A stretch of 64,000 bases of DNA, taken from NCBI GenBank assembly GCA_021732995.1, contig JAKFWA010000097.1, positions 1 to 64,000 on the forward strand. Reading direction: 5' to 3'. The translations under genes were made by a program, and so were the position numbers. Positions 33,005-45,900 of this stretch are shown here, in pieces; the first letter of the stretch is position 1; the number at the start of each line of letters is the position of its first letter. The stretch comes from Planctomycetaceae bacterium. Its GTDB lineage: Bacteria; Planctomycetota; Planctomycetia; Planctomycetales; Planctomycetaceae. The notes under the pieces were generated by a model. That model had not been told where the DNA came from and did not search any database. It worked only from the letters and a program-made list of their open reading frames with translations.

Positions 33005-33167
33005 GTTCACTCCGAAAAATCATTAATATAATCGCAAAGCGGCCTCAGTTGCCCGCATTCGTACTATGGGGGTAACGCGGCCAGAGGCGGTTACCGGTCC
33101 GACTCCTTGTCGCTCTGCGGTCTGATCTATGTGTTTGCAACGGATTACATACTGTTGGAAAACAAAT

Positions 33168-34829
33168 ATGACTCGAATCGTAGTCATGCTTCTTGCGTTC
33201 TCCGGCGTCTTTGGCTGGAGCGATCGGATACTGGGCGGCGAGAACTACGCGCTGCTGGTCGCCGTGGGAGATTACGACGTCAAGGAACTGCGGCCGCTCA
33301 AGTATACGCGGGCTGACGTGCTGGATTTCCAGCAGGCGTTAGTTGATTCTGGTTTCGCGCCGCAGAACGTTTTCCTGATGCACGATGACATCGAGAAGCT
33401 GGTTGCTCACTACAAGCGGATCGGCCCCGAGTACGACGCGAAGAACTTCCTGCCGGTCGGGGCGAACATCCGCAAGCGGCTGGAATTGTTGCTCGGTCGG
33501 CTGCGAGCGGATGACTCGGTGGTCGTGGCGTTTGCGGGGCACGGCGTGCAGTTCAAGGGAGAGAAGAAGAGCTACTTCTGCCCGGCCGACGCGAAGCTCG
33601 ACCAGAAGCAGTCGCTCATCGGCTTCGACGAAGTGTTCGCCGCTCTTAAGGAGTGCGCTGCGAGCCGCAAGCTATTCCTGGTGGACGCCTGCCAGAATGA
33701 TCCGTTGAGCGAGATCTCGCGCAGTCGCTCGACGGTCGATCTCGACAGCGTCACTCGCCCGCAAACGGAGAATGTACCCGAGGGCATCATCGCCCTGTAC
33801 TCCTGCAAGGCCGGCCAGAAGAGTTTTGAATTGCCAGAGCTGGGGCACGGTGTCTTCTTTCATCATCTGCTGGAAGGCTGGAAGGGCAAGGCCGACCGCA
33901 ACGCCGACGGTAAGCTGACCTACCGCGAGCTGGCCGAGTACACCGAGACTACGACTGCCGAGTTCGCCGACCGGAAGCTTGGTGCGCTGCAGACGCCGCT
34001 GCTGAAAACGGAGTTCAGCGGCGAGTGGGTGCTTCGCGAGCTGGCGCCGAGAATCACCCGTGGCATATCGTATGCGGAGCCCAAGAACGACCGTCGCACG
34101 CTCGACGTCTACGCGGCCGCTGGGGGTCGCGACCGGCCGGTTCTGTTCTGGATTCACGGCGGGGGTTGGAACAAAGGAGACAAGTCCGAGGTGGGCGTGA
34201 AGCCGCAGGCGTTCGTTGACCGGGGCTTCGTTTTCGTCTCGACGAACTACCGCTTGATTCCCGAGGCGAACATTGGCGACATGGCAGCCGACGTCGCCAA
34301 GGCGATCCGCTGGATGCGCGACCATGCTCGCGATTACGGCGGCGACCCCGACCGGTTCGTCGTGGCAGGCTGGTCGGCGGGGTCGCAATTGGCGGCGTTG
34401 GTCTGCACCGACGACCGCTACCTCCGCGCCGAAGGGTTGTCGTTGGGCTTCATCAAAGCCTGCATACCGATCGACGGAGACTCGTTCGACGTGCCGCTGC
34501 AGATCTCAACCGTTGAGGCCGCGCGGGCGAACCTCTACCGCCAGAAATTCGGCGATGCGAATCGCCAGAAGGACCTGTCGCCGGTGACGCACGTTGCGAG
34601 GGGTAAGTCCATCCCACCATTCTTTCTACCGTACGTGGGCGACCACCCGGAAACGAGCCTACAAACGCGGCGGATTGCCAAAGCGCTGCAGGACGCAGGC
34701 GTCCCCGCAACGACTTTTCCGGCGACGGGAAAGGACCACAGGTCGATCCACTCAGAGTTGGGTCGGCCAGGAGATCCACCAACACGAGCGATGTTCGAGT
34801 TTCTCGACGGCTTGTTGAAACGGCCTTGA
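33168..34829 (+). CDS. Secreted caspase-like peptidase fused to an alpha/beta-hydrolase (carboxylesterase)
   Basis: About 553 residues. A signal peptide (IVVMLLAFSGVFGW) is followed by a caspase-fold peptidase (residues 25-235) with the His-Cys dyad H125 in FAGHG and C175 in VDACQND. Next is a canonical EF-hand-type loop (DRNADGKLTYRE, 243-254). A carboxylesterase domain follows (about 300-553), with the oxyanion HGGGW at 330-334, nucleophile S403 in GWSAG, and a likely catalytic His in GKDHRS. The fusion is unusual. The ATG at 33168 is chosen because the signal peptide follows it. Possible roles are extracellular degradation or processing; neither is shown. Confidence 0.85.
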   Translation: MTRIVVMLLAFSGVFGWSDRILGGENYALLVAVGDYDVKELRPLKYTRADVLDFQQALVDSGFAPQNVFLMHDDIEKLVAHYKRIGPEYDAKNFLPVGANIRKRLELLLGRLRADDSVVVAFAGHGVQFKGEKKSYFCPADAKLDQKQSLIGFDEVFAALKECAASRKLFLVDACQNDPLSEISRSRSTVDLDSVTRPQTENVPEGIIALYSCKAGQKSFELPELGHGVFFHHLLEGWKGKADRNADGKLTYRELAEYTETTTAEFADRKLGALQTPLLKTEFSGEWVLRELAPRITRGISYAEPKNDRRTLDVYAAAGGRDRPVLFWIHGGGWNKGDKSEVGVKPQAFVDRGFVFVSTNYRLIPEANIGDMAADVAKAIRWMRDHARDYGGDPDRFVVAGWSAGSQLAALVCTDDRYLRAEGLSLGFIKACIPIDGDSFDVPLQISTVEAARANLYRQKFGDANRQKDLSPVTHVARGKSIPPFFLPYVGDHPETSLQTRRIAKALQDAGVPATTFPATGKDHRSIHSELGRPGDPPTRAMFEFLDGLLKRP

Positions 34830-34892
34830 GGGGTTGTGGGTGACCCGGATCATCTTCGGTCGATCGGGGTCACACGGTGATAGAAGGCTTAC

Positions 34893-34944
34893 GGCGTGAA
34901 GTTGGTTCGAACCGCTTCTTGCGGCTCTCGCCGCTCCAGTAGGC
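34893..34944 (+). repeat. Family D repeat, 3-prime part
   Basis: GGCGTGAAGTTGGTTCGAAC, CGCTTCTTGCGG and CTCTCGCCGC match the downstream portion of the copy at 37484-37535. The palindromic core is missing here. It lies in the 269-base gap after the caspase-esterase gene. Confidence 0.5.
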
Positions 34945-35098
34945 AGAGTACAGGCAACCGGTGTACTAGCTTAACAGTGGAACCGCGTTCGACGCAGGTG
35001 TGAAGCCGAATCCATAAACGCGGATGACATGGCACGGGGCTTGCCTCTTTTCCTGATGTGTCTGGGACAGATCAATTGTATTAGCAGGAGCTCGCATC

Positions 35099-35311
35099 GT
35101 GGCCAAAGAATCTGATCAAGGAAAGAAAGTGACCGGGGCGAATAAAACTCATGCTTCAGCCGAGAAGAAGATGGGTGGCGCGCCTTTCAACGATCAGGAC
35201 CCAAAACGTCGCCTCGGAAATTTCGGCGGTGCCGGTGAGCACCCTCGGCAAGGAGGCAGAACCTCGGGGATTGTGGGTCAAACTAAGCAAAAGAACCGCA
35301 CCGATAAGTGA
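35099..35311 (+). CDS. Small basic Gly/Lys-rich protein
   Basis: 70 residues starting with GTG, and AGGAG 8 bases upstream. The sequence is highly charged and low in hydrophobic residues (KESDQGKKVTGANKTH, KKMGGAPFNDQDPKRRLGNF, RTSGIVGQTKQKNRTDK), so it is probably disordered. It resembles stress-related KGG-type small proteins loosely. It converges with the phosphoesterase gene, 17 bases away. The ribosome-binding site argues for a real gene. The function is unknown. Confidence 0.5.
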   Translation: MAKESDQGKKVTGANKTHASAEKKMGGAPFNDQDPKRRLGNFGGAGEHPRQGGRTSGIVGQTKQKNRTDK

Positions 35312-35328
35312 GGCGGTTGAGGCAATCA

Positions 35329-36135
35329 TCAGCTCTCGACGACCCAGCCGCCATCGCAGTGGTGGTAGCGGCTCTCGCGGACGGTGGCAAATCGTCGGCC
35401 GTCCCAGGCTCGCACCAGCAATACCAGAGTATCACCATCGATGACGAGCTGATTGTAAGCATTCGGTTCATCGCGCCGGCGGTGAGAGATGGCTGTACCC
35501 GCCTGCGCCACGACAATCGAACGCGTCACTTCCAGATGATGCGTTCGCACGTCGCCGCTGTAGGCCTGATGCAAATGCCCTGAGAGTATCAAACCACAGC
35601 CGCACGTCTCCAGCATCTTCAGGGCCTCGCGTGCCCGGCCGACCAATGAGGCCTGCATGTCATGATCCGGCGGAATGAAGGGATGATGACAAACAAGTAT
35701 CTTGAACGACTGCGGTGCTGCTCCCTCAAACTGGCACCTGAGCAGTTCCATCTGAGCGAGCGAAATTCGCCCTTCCTTCCAGGTATTCGAACGCGCTGTA
35801 TTCACTCCGGCGACCGCGATCTCTTCGTCTTGAAAAAATGGCGACAGGTCCGAAGAAATCGTCTGGCGATATCCAGTAAAAGGACGCGCGAAGCGTGAGA
35901 GGATATTATACAGCGGCACATCGTGGTTGCCGGGTACAATCAGCGTCGGCGCTGCAATGCGGTCGAGATAACGACGAGCCGCCAGGAATTGACTGCGGCG
36001 TGCGCGCTGCGTGAGATCTCCACTCACGCAGACCAGATGCGGCGAATAAGTCGCGAGATCTTCCAGCAATCCTGCGGCGACGCCGGGATCTTCCGTGCCA
36101 AAGTGCAGATCGGAAATGTGGGCTATCCGCTTCAT
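35329..36135 (-). CDS. Calcineurin-like metallophosphoesterase
   Basis: 268 residues with all five metal-binding blocks of the family: HISDLHFG (6-13), VSGDLTQ, PGNHD, CHHPF and GHLHQA. It lacks a signal peptide, so it acts in the cytosol, probably on a nucleotide or phospholipid phosphoester; 3',5'-cyclic nucleotide phosphodiesterase (CpdA) is the closest common type. The lipid kinase gene ends 56 bases upstream on the same strand, so they may be one operon. No clear ribosome-binding site is seen. Confidence 0.9.
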   Translation of the reverse strand: MKRIAHISDLHFGTEDPGVAAGLLEDLATYSPHLVCVSGDLTQRARRSQFLAARRYLDRIAAPTLIVPGNHDVPLYNILSRFARPFTGYRQTISSDLSPFFQDEEIAVAGVNTARSNTWKEGRISLAQMELLRCQFEGAAPQSFKILVCHHPFIPPDHDMQASLVGRAREALKMLETCGCGLILSGHLHQAYSGDVRTHHLEVTRSIVVAQAGTAISHRRRDEPNAYNQLVIDGDTLVLLVRAWDGRRFATVRESRYHHCDGGWVVES

Positions 36136-36191
36136 CAGGAGTACTTCACGGTCTTAAACGTAAGTGGAGTCAGATCGCATCGGTTGTTGTG

Positions 36192-37121
36192 TCACGCGGC
36201 CGGTGCTTCTGCAGTGTGAGTCTCCGATTCATGTGGAACGCAGACACTCAAGGCGGCTGGGCGGATGCAATAGTGGAACGGGGGACGAAGGTGGACAACT
36301 TCGCCATCGAGCGCGATTGGCAGTCGATGCCTGCGCGTCTCGATCAGACAGTTTGAGGCATGAAAGGCTTCGACGTCGCTCGCTCGACCGGCACAGCCCG
36401 CCAGAGATCGCATTGTCAGCTTGAACAAGCCCCAACGGTTATCAACTTTGGCAATCGACAAAGACAGTTTACCACAGTCGAGCTGAGTGCGCTTACCCAG
36501 GTTAAACAGGTCAAACTGGTATTCATTGTTGCCAATGAACACTACCGGTGTCTTTCTCTCAATTGTCGTGGTGCCTGCTTCCAGTCGGAGATGTACCATC
36601 GGAAATCTGCGAAAGACATTCAACATGGTCGGCAGCATCGCCACCCACTTGCTAAGACCATGCCGCTGACGGTGTGAATCGCGGTTCAATACGAAATGAG
36701 GATACACGCCCAGCGAGGAATTGTTGATAAACACTCGACCGTTCACATCGCCCACGTCAATCCGGGACACACGCCCTGCCGCAATCACTTTGACTGCGGC
36801 GGCCACATCGAGAGGAATACCCAGATCCTTGGCAAAATGGTTGAGCGTTCCCAGAGGCACGATTCCCAAAGGCATCGGCGTACCAGCGACCGCCCGCGCC
36901 ACGCTGCTGATTGTGCCATCGCCACCACAGGCCACCACGACGTCCACGGCCGCTGACGCAGCCAGTTGAGCTTCGCGATCAATGCTGCTTCCCGTGGTCG
37001 ATCGAATTTCCGCCTCGATTCCGGTCATCGAGAACGCTTCTGCCAACGATCGCTCCCGATTGCCCGCGTTCGTGGCTGGCTGCGAACCAGCCGCCGCGTT
37101 CAGAAGAACGATGGCCTTCAT
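36192..37121 (-). CDS. Diacylglycerol kinase-like lipid kinase
   Basis: About 309 residues. The DAGK catalytic motif is VVACGGDGTISSVA (about residues 60-73), followed by PLGIVPLGTLNHFAKDLGIP, both diagnostic of the family, and the C-terminal domain with RVFINNSSLGVYP. It uses ATP to phosphorylate diacylglycerol, sphingosine or a related lipid at the membrane face. The start is set at the ATG at 37121; the longer open frame has no ribosome-binding site. The neighbouring phosphoesterase might reverse or refine a lipid-phosphate signal, which is inference. Confidence 0.92.
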   Translation of the reverse strand: MKAIVLLNAAAGSQPATNAGNRERSLAEAFSMTGIEAEIRSTTGSSIDREAQLAASAAVDVVVACGGDGTISSVARAVAGTPMPLGIVPLGTLNHFAKDLGIPLDVAAAVKVIAAGRVSRIDVGDVNGRVFINNSSLGVYPHFVLNRDSHRQRHGLSKWVAMLPTMLNVFRRFPMVHLRLEAGTTTIERKTPVVFIGNNEYQFDLFNLGKRTQLDCGKLSLSIAKVDNRWGLFKLTMRSLAGCAGRASDVEAFHASNCLIETRRHRLPIALDGEVVHLRPPFHYCIRPAALSVCVPHESETHTAEAPAA

Positions 37122-37200
37122 GTCATTCCATTCGTGGAAGGGTGCTGCCGTTCGATTCATCCGGCAGGGTGTCGCGATAACTTGCTTGTCTGGATCACGG

Positions 37201-37286
37201 ACCGACAAGGTGGGTTCGTACGGAGCCGTTTGAATCGACTTGAGAGATCGATCAAGCCCGCTTCAGAACCGGCGGGCCGACAGACC
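37201..37286 (+). repeat. Family D dispersed repeat, 5-prime part of copy 2
   Basis: ACCGACAAGG, GCCGTTTGAATCGACTTGAG, AGATCGATCAAGC and AACCGGCGGGCCGACAGACC match 26664-26736 in order and spacing with scattered changes. Confidence 0.6.
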
Positions 37287-37433
37287 ATGCATGATACGCC
37301 TTCTTCCCCCGCCAAGTTTGGTGGAAGACCTTGTGCCGCACGGCGAAGACAACAAAGTTGTTTTCGCCACCCTCCGAACACAATTCTCAGGCAACGGCGT
37401 TATTCCGAAGGGCGAGGCTACTGCGGGTGGCCT

Positions 37434-37535
37434 GCGATTGACCGCTAGCGGTCTATCGGGGGCGCGCAGCGGCAAGAGGTTTGTTGCGTGAGGTTGGTTC
37501 GGACCGCGTCTTGCGGCTCTCGCCGCCCCGGTAGC
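37434..37535 (+). repeat. Family D dispersed repeat, core of copy 2
   Basis: The palindrome GACCGC-TA-GCGGTC is followed by TATCGGGG, CGCAGCGGCAAGAGG, TTGCGTGAGGTTGGTTCGGA and CTTGCGGCTCTCGCCGCC. The tail matches 34893-34944 and the middle matches 41506-41580. Confidence 0.65.
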
Positions 37536-37627
37536 CCGGATACGGGTAGCGGGGCCACCTGGCGCAGCAATCGAGAGCGCTTATCGTCCTTGTCACAGTA
37601 GTTAACTAAGAGACCAACTCGCGCGAT

Positions 37628-40933
<3,306 letters not shown>

Positions 40934-41310
40934 ACTGACTATATATTCCGAGTGAGCCCTGGATGATGGATTGAAGGATTGTCATTCAATTCAGTTAGAC
41001 ATCGGGAACGCTATCTCACGGAATGCGGGCATTTGCAGGATTATGCGGAAGTGGCGGTAAGAGGTATGACAATTGGAAGGTTTGGGGCGAACCTTCGGAC
41101 TGAGCCGACAATGATGATTTGCGGCACACTCCGGAAGTTCGGCTCGATGTCAGTGATTCAGAACAGTGCCAACAAGGCGCATCTGATGCGATCAGGCGAC
41201 TCGATGAATAATTACTGACAAAGAGATCCGTGCTTTAGTTCAGGAGCCTGTTGTCTACGTTGAGTGACAACTGATGCACAGGAGCCGTTTTTGCTTCGGG
41301 TGGCTGGCGG

Positions 41311-41394
41311 AGCGACAAGAACGTGCTCCTGCGAAGCCGTTGCAATCGAGTTGAAGTCAGTCAGGTGACTCCCGGAACCGGTGGACTGACCGGT
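41311..41394 (+). repeat. Family D dispersed repeat, 5-prime part of copy 3
   Basis: AGCGACAAGAACGTGCTCCT, GCCGTTGCAATCGAGTTGAA and GGAACCGGTGGACTGACCGG align with 26650-26736 and 37201-37286. A family B palindrome starts 3 bases after its end. Confidence 0.55.
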
Positions 41395-41396
41395 TT

Positions 41397-41430
41397 GTAG
41401 GTCGGACAATCTTGTCCGACGCCCGGACAG
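41397..41430 (+). repeat. Family B palindromic repeat, partial copy
   Basis: GTAGGTCGGACAATCTTGTC followed by CGACGCCCGGACAGAATT. The hairpin GTCGGACAA-TC-TTGTCCGAC is perfect in the arms. It is related to the units at 52059, 55752 and 60304. Confidence 0.6.
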
Positions 41431-41505
41431 AATTGACCTTCTTGCAGCTAATCCCAGTTCCATTTCGAGAGTTCAAGCTCCCGCCGAGCCGGGCTCGCAG
41501 GTAGC

Positions 41506-41580
41506 CCCGATTGACCGCTTGCGGTCTATTCAGGTCACGTAGCGACAAGAGCATTTTGCGTGAGGTTGCTTCGGCCCGCC
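41506..41580 (+). repeat. Family D dispersed repeat, core of copy 3
   Basis: CCGATTGACCGCTTGCGGTC (perfect palindromic core) is followed by TATTCAGGTCACGTAGCGAC, AAGAGCATTTTGCGTGAGGT and TGCTTCGGCCCGCC. It matches 37434-37510 in motif order. Confidence 0.65.
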
Positions 41581-41728
41581 CTGCGCTCGGTTTGAATGTC
41601 CATACCGCGTTCAGAGACCTTGTACGCTAACGAGCCAGTTCACGTGCTGGCGGGACGCGAGTGAGCAATACTCACGAAAAGTTTACACGCTGCAACAGTG
41701 CCGCCCGCCCCTTGAATTGGCTTCAGCG

Positions 41729-41824
41729 CGGGTGGCACGCTCAGGGCGAAGCGATGGGCGTGGTCCTTGGCGTCCCACGGCCACGCCCTTCCCGATGGTC
41801 AGGCGTGCCACCCGTCCGCATGAT
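41729..41824. repeat. Nested inverted repeat
   Basis: CGGGTGGCACGC (41729-41740) is perfectly inverted at 41813-41824 as GCGTGCCACCCG, and inside it GGGCGTGG (41756-41763) pairs with CCACGCCC (41781-41788). A large cruciform or stable RNA hairpin is possible. No gene is nearby on either side. Confidence 0.6.
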
Positions 41825-41912
41825 GCACGGCATAGACCACCGAGGAATTGCGATCGCACGTACCACCTGACGTGCCGGGGGCTAGGGATTAGTAGCCTGT
41901 TGAGTATCGTGG

Positions 41913-41931
41913 GGCACGTTTTCAACGTGCC
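41913..41931. repeat. Short perfect hairpin
   Basis: GGCACGTT-TTC-AACGTGCC forms an 8-bp stem with a 3-base loop, the same geometry as the family A hairpin (also a GGCAC...GTGCC stem), but with a different inner sequence. It may be a diverged member of that family. Confidence 0.5.
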
Positions 41932-42085
41932 ATAGCTACTTGAATCACGCCGTCACGAGCACGATGGAATCGTGCTCCACACAGAATCGCCGAAAATCGT
42001 TGACATTTGGCGGACGTCTATGCAGAGTGCCAGTAACGTTTGCCACTGCCTGTCGGGCAGAATGATTCTGTAGAATCGTAGTTGT

Positions 42086-42785
42086 GTGCACCGTTCCAAT
42101 TTGGTGTTTCAGTTGAACGAATCCGTTGCCAACCGAATTCGCAAATTAATCTCTCTGTTCAATCGAGGCGTGATTACACGACTCGAATTGACCAATCAGA
42201 TCGCCAATTGCGCGGTTGATCGCAACTTCTTTCAGCACATTGATCTTGTTCCGGCTGATGTTATCCCACGACTCCGCGAAATTGCCGAACACGCACCGGC
42301 GCATCCAGAAGACTGCTTGATCATTCAATCAGTAGGCGTCACTCGCGGCTTCGATTACGAGGGGGTACGAAGGCGCGCAACGTAATGCTGCCTATTGGTC
42401 CGCTCTCCGTCTTCGGGAATACTTCTATTCGGATCAACCAATGCCCGAATTCGAACCCTTGAAACTTGCCGGAGTGGTTGAAGAAGCAATCGAGAGGGAC
42501 GGTGCAGTGGCGATTTTCGGCGACATTCAGTCGTTTCTGATTCGGAAGAACCCAATTCAATTAGTTTTTCCAAATGGGATGAAGATCATTACGTCGGCAA
42601 TTCGAACGGGATTCATCAAGCTTGATCGCGTTCCCGAAACAACTGACCCGATCATAGAACGTTTCGGTCGCCGTGCCGTGTACCTCGATCAGAATGTAAA
42701 ATCGCCTTCGGACGTACCACCCAAGACTGAGGTCTGGGTGGATCGGTCGCATGTATCGGTACTGCCATCGCCGCCAAGCACATAA
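42086..42785 (+). pseudogene. Hypothetical gene split by a frameshift
   Basis: The first frame (42086-42385, GTG start) encodes 99 residues, MHRSNLVFQLNESVANRIRK and on, ending in TRGFDYEGVRRRAT. The second frame stays open from before 42386: it reads YEGAQRNAAYWSALRLREYF and joins without a break to the frame at 42441-42785 (MPEFEPLKLAGVVEEAIERD). Both parts look protein-like, and the switch falls on a run of five G after FDYE (about 42359-42364), where removal of one G would restore one frame. So this is either a frameshifted gene, a sequencing error, or two overlapping genes. The first part resembles short planctomycete hypothetical proteins with an RxLxxLFxxG.IT helix; no function is known. 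Confidence 0.5.
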
Positions 42786-42915
42786 TACGCTTCCCAGAAA
42801 ACAACTGCGCGGTTTGGGGATAGGCGGTTGCGATCAGAATCGCCCCCATGTTCTCAACGACATCACGAAGCGATAAGGGCAAGTGTGGCGTTCTCTGCGA
42901 TCTGTATCAGATACT

Positions 42916-45900
42916 TCAGATGCTGTTGACCCAACTGGGGAATGGGGTCAGCACGAAGGTCTCATCGATTTCGCTGGGGTCGGCGTTGCGAGTATCACCG
43001 GGGTCCGCAGCGCCGCTTGGACCGCCGCTGCCACCGAGGATCTTATCAACGCTGCCATTCCCATTGACGATATCCGAGCCCGCGCCGCCGATGCAGGTAT
43101 CCGGATCCGCGGCACCGATGAGAATATCATTCCCATCACCACCGAAGATGGTGTCTCGGCCATAACCACCGATGAGCGTGTCATTGCCGGTGAAGCCTGA
43201 GAGGCCATCGTCGCCATCGCCGCCATCGATCGAATCGTTGTCCGCGCCGCCGTTGAGCGTGTCGTTACCGGCCTCACCGAACATGTTGTCGTTGCCGGTT
43301 CCACCGCGCATGGTGTCATTGCCAGCGCCGCCAAACATCAGGTCGGCTCCGTCTCCGCCGACCAGCGTATCACTGCCATCCTCGCCGAAGAGCGTGTCAT
43401 TGCCGATGCCGCCATCGACCGAGTCGTTGCCGTTTCCGCCGTAGAGCATATCCAGGCTGCCACCCTGCCCCTGGATGGTATCATTACCCTCGCCGCCTTT
43501 GAGGGTATCAGATCCGGCCGCACCCAGCAGGATGTCATTTCCGCCACCGCCGTCGACGCTGTCGTTGCCGTCATCACCAATCACCAGATCAGCCAGCGAA
43601 CCCGTCGTGATCGTGTCGTTACCCGCAGCACCATACACAGTGACGGAGCCATTGAACGCGGTAGTGTTGATGGTATTGGCCGACGCGCCACCGGTGAGGA
43701 ACGCGGCTTCAATCGCGATCACCGAATCGGTTCCGATACCCGTCAGAACAGTTGACGTCAGCACGAAGCTGGCGTCCGCAGTTTCCACGATGCGGTCCGT
43801 GCCGGCACCGCCACGCACGGTATCATTGCCAGCTCCACCGCTCAGGAAGTCATCGTTGTCGTTGTCGCCGTTGAGGTCGTCGTTGCCGTCGCCGCCCTGC
43901 AGGTTGTCGTTGCCATCGCCGCCCAGGATTACGTCATCGCCGCTCAGGCCCTGGATTGAGTCGTTCCCCGCGCTACCGCGGAGGCTGTCGTTACCGTCGT
44001 CGCCCGTGATGGTGTCATTGCCGTTGCCGCCATCGACCGTATCCAGTCCGGCACCTGCGTTGACGACATCGTTACCGTCGAGTCCGGTGATAATATCATT
44101 GCCGCTGCCGCCGACGATCGAGTCATTGCCGGAGTTGCCGCCGAGCACGTCGTTCACGGATCCGCCGAGCAGAGTATCATTGCCGGCGCCGCCCACGAGT
44201 GTGATCGGTTTCGTGCTGGCTGAAGCGTCGATCAGGTTGGCGCCCATACCGCCGACGATACTCACGCCTTCGATGCTGACCAGTTGATCGCTACCAAGAC
44301 CTGTCAGCAGGAAATTGGTGAGCGTGAAGTTGACGTCACCGCTCTCGGCCATGATGTCATCGCCGTCCCCGCCGCTCAGGGTATCATTGCCCAGGCCGCC
44401 AGTGAGCACATCGCCGTCACCATTCTGGCCGAGCAGGACGTCATCGCCGTCGCCGCCGGCCAGGGTATCAGCGCCGGCTCCGCCGTAGACGCTGTCATTA
44501 TTACCGGATCCACCGACCGAGTCATTGCCGGCGCCGCCCATCAGCAAGTCGGCCTGGCTGCCGCCTGTCACGGTGTCGTTTCCGGCTGCGCCATCGATCG
44601 TCGTTGCCAGGGTCGCCGCGCCCGCGTTGACCTGATCATTGCCATCACCGGAATTGATACTGATCGAGCTGCTGAACACGGAGTCGAGCGTCCCGACGGT
44701 GACAGTGTCGTTGCCCCCGCCTGATGCGAGGGTCAACACACTCGCAGGATTCGAGAATGTGACAGTGGGGCTTGACGAGGTGCTGGTCAGGCGGGACATG
44801 CTGTTTCCGCTGCCCGCGTCGTCCTGCAGGGTGATGGAATCAGCCGTTGAACCGAAGCCGAAGACGCGAGCGCCGGCACCGACCGAGTCCGTCAGAAACT
44901 CGGTCTGCGAGTAGGAGATTGTCGTTGAGCCCGGGGTCGCCAGTTGCAGGTCGCCGCCACCCGCGGATGTGAAGTTGTATGTCGCGGATGTGACCGAAGA
45001 ACCACTGACTGCCAGCGTGTCTGAATCGGCTCCGCCGTCAAAAGCGATGTCGCCGGCCAGCGAGTGCAGGTAATTCACAGTATCACTACCCGCGCCGGTA
45101 TTAACGCGGAATATCGACGTGAACTGCGAATCCAGTCCAGAGAACGTGATACTGTCGGCCATATTGCCGCCGGCGATAGTGATCTCGTCCGAGCCCGTCG
45201 CGAAAGTCACGGGCATCCCGCCGTCCAGCACGTACTGCGACAAGCCATTCCCGGCAAACGGGTCGTCGCTGATGGTCAACGTATGAGATGAACCATCCGC
45301 CAGTTGCAGCAGGTTCGGAGTAGGACCTCCGCCAGTGCCCGCGCCAACCGCGACTTCCCAGCCAATGTCATCCAGCGCCGCGAAATCGAGAGCGGTCATC
45401 GTCTTACGGCTGCCCTGGAGCAGCGACGGGTCCATCGCGGTCTCTCGACCATTATCGAGCAGACCGTCAGCCCAGTGCCCCTGATCGTTGGACACAGGCG
45501 GGCTACCGACACCGTCATACTCGGCAGTTGCTACCGCACCGGTGAAAGCGCTTCCGGAAATCAGATTGTCCCACGAGGGTGCTGTTCCCACACCGAGCAA
45601 GTGTGTGAACTCATGCACGGCGACCGAGTAGAAATCAGACTGGCCCGAAGACAGGCCAGCGGTCGTGAGCCCGAAGAACCAGTTGGTATCGTTATCAAAG
45701 GCGAGCGACCCGCCCCACGGAGCGAAGTCGGTCTCGAGCGACAGCAGGGCTCCCGGATTGCCGCGACCGATCACGCGGTCCAGCCAGTTCTGAGTTCCGG
45801 AGATCGTCGATGCGCCGCCGTACCCGCCAATTCCCAAAGTTGACGAACCCAGTTGCCGAGCCCCGACATAAACGATGATTTCATTCTCACCGACAATCAG

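Larger units (their letters stand above)
37122..37627. other. Non-coding gap with family D repeats
   Basis: This 506-base gap contains two parts of a family D repeat (37201-37286 and 37434-37535). No frame with a ribosome-binding site or protein-like pattern is present. Confidence 0.45.
40934..42085. other. 1.15-kb non-coding region rich in repeats
   Basis: This is the longest gap in the window. It contains two family D parts (41311-41394, 41506-41580), a family B unit (41397-41430), a nested inverted repeat (41729-41824) and a simple hairpin (41913-41931). The first 300 bases (40934-41250) show nothing recognisable. Open frames crossing the gap are not protein-like. Confidence 0.5.
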
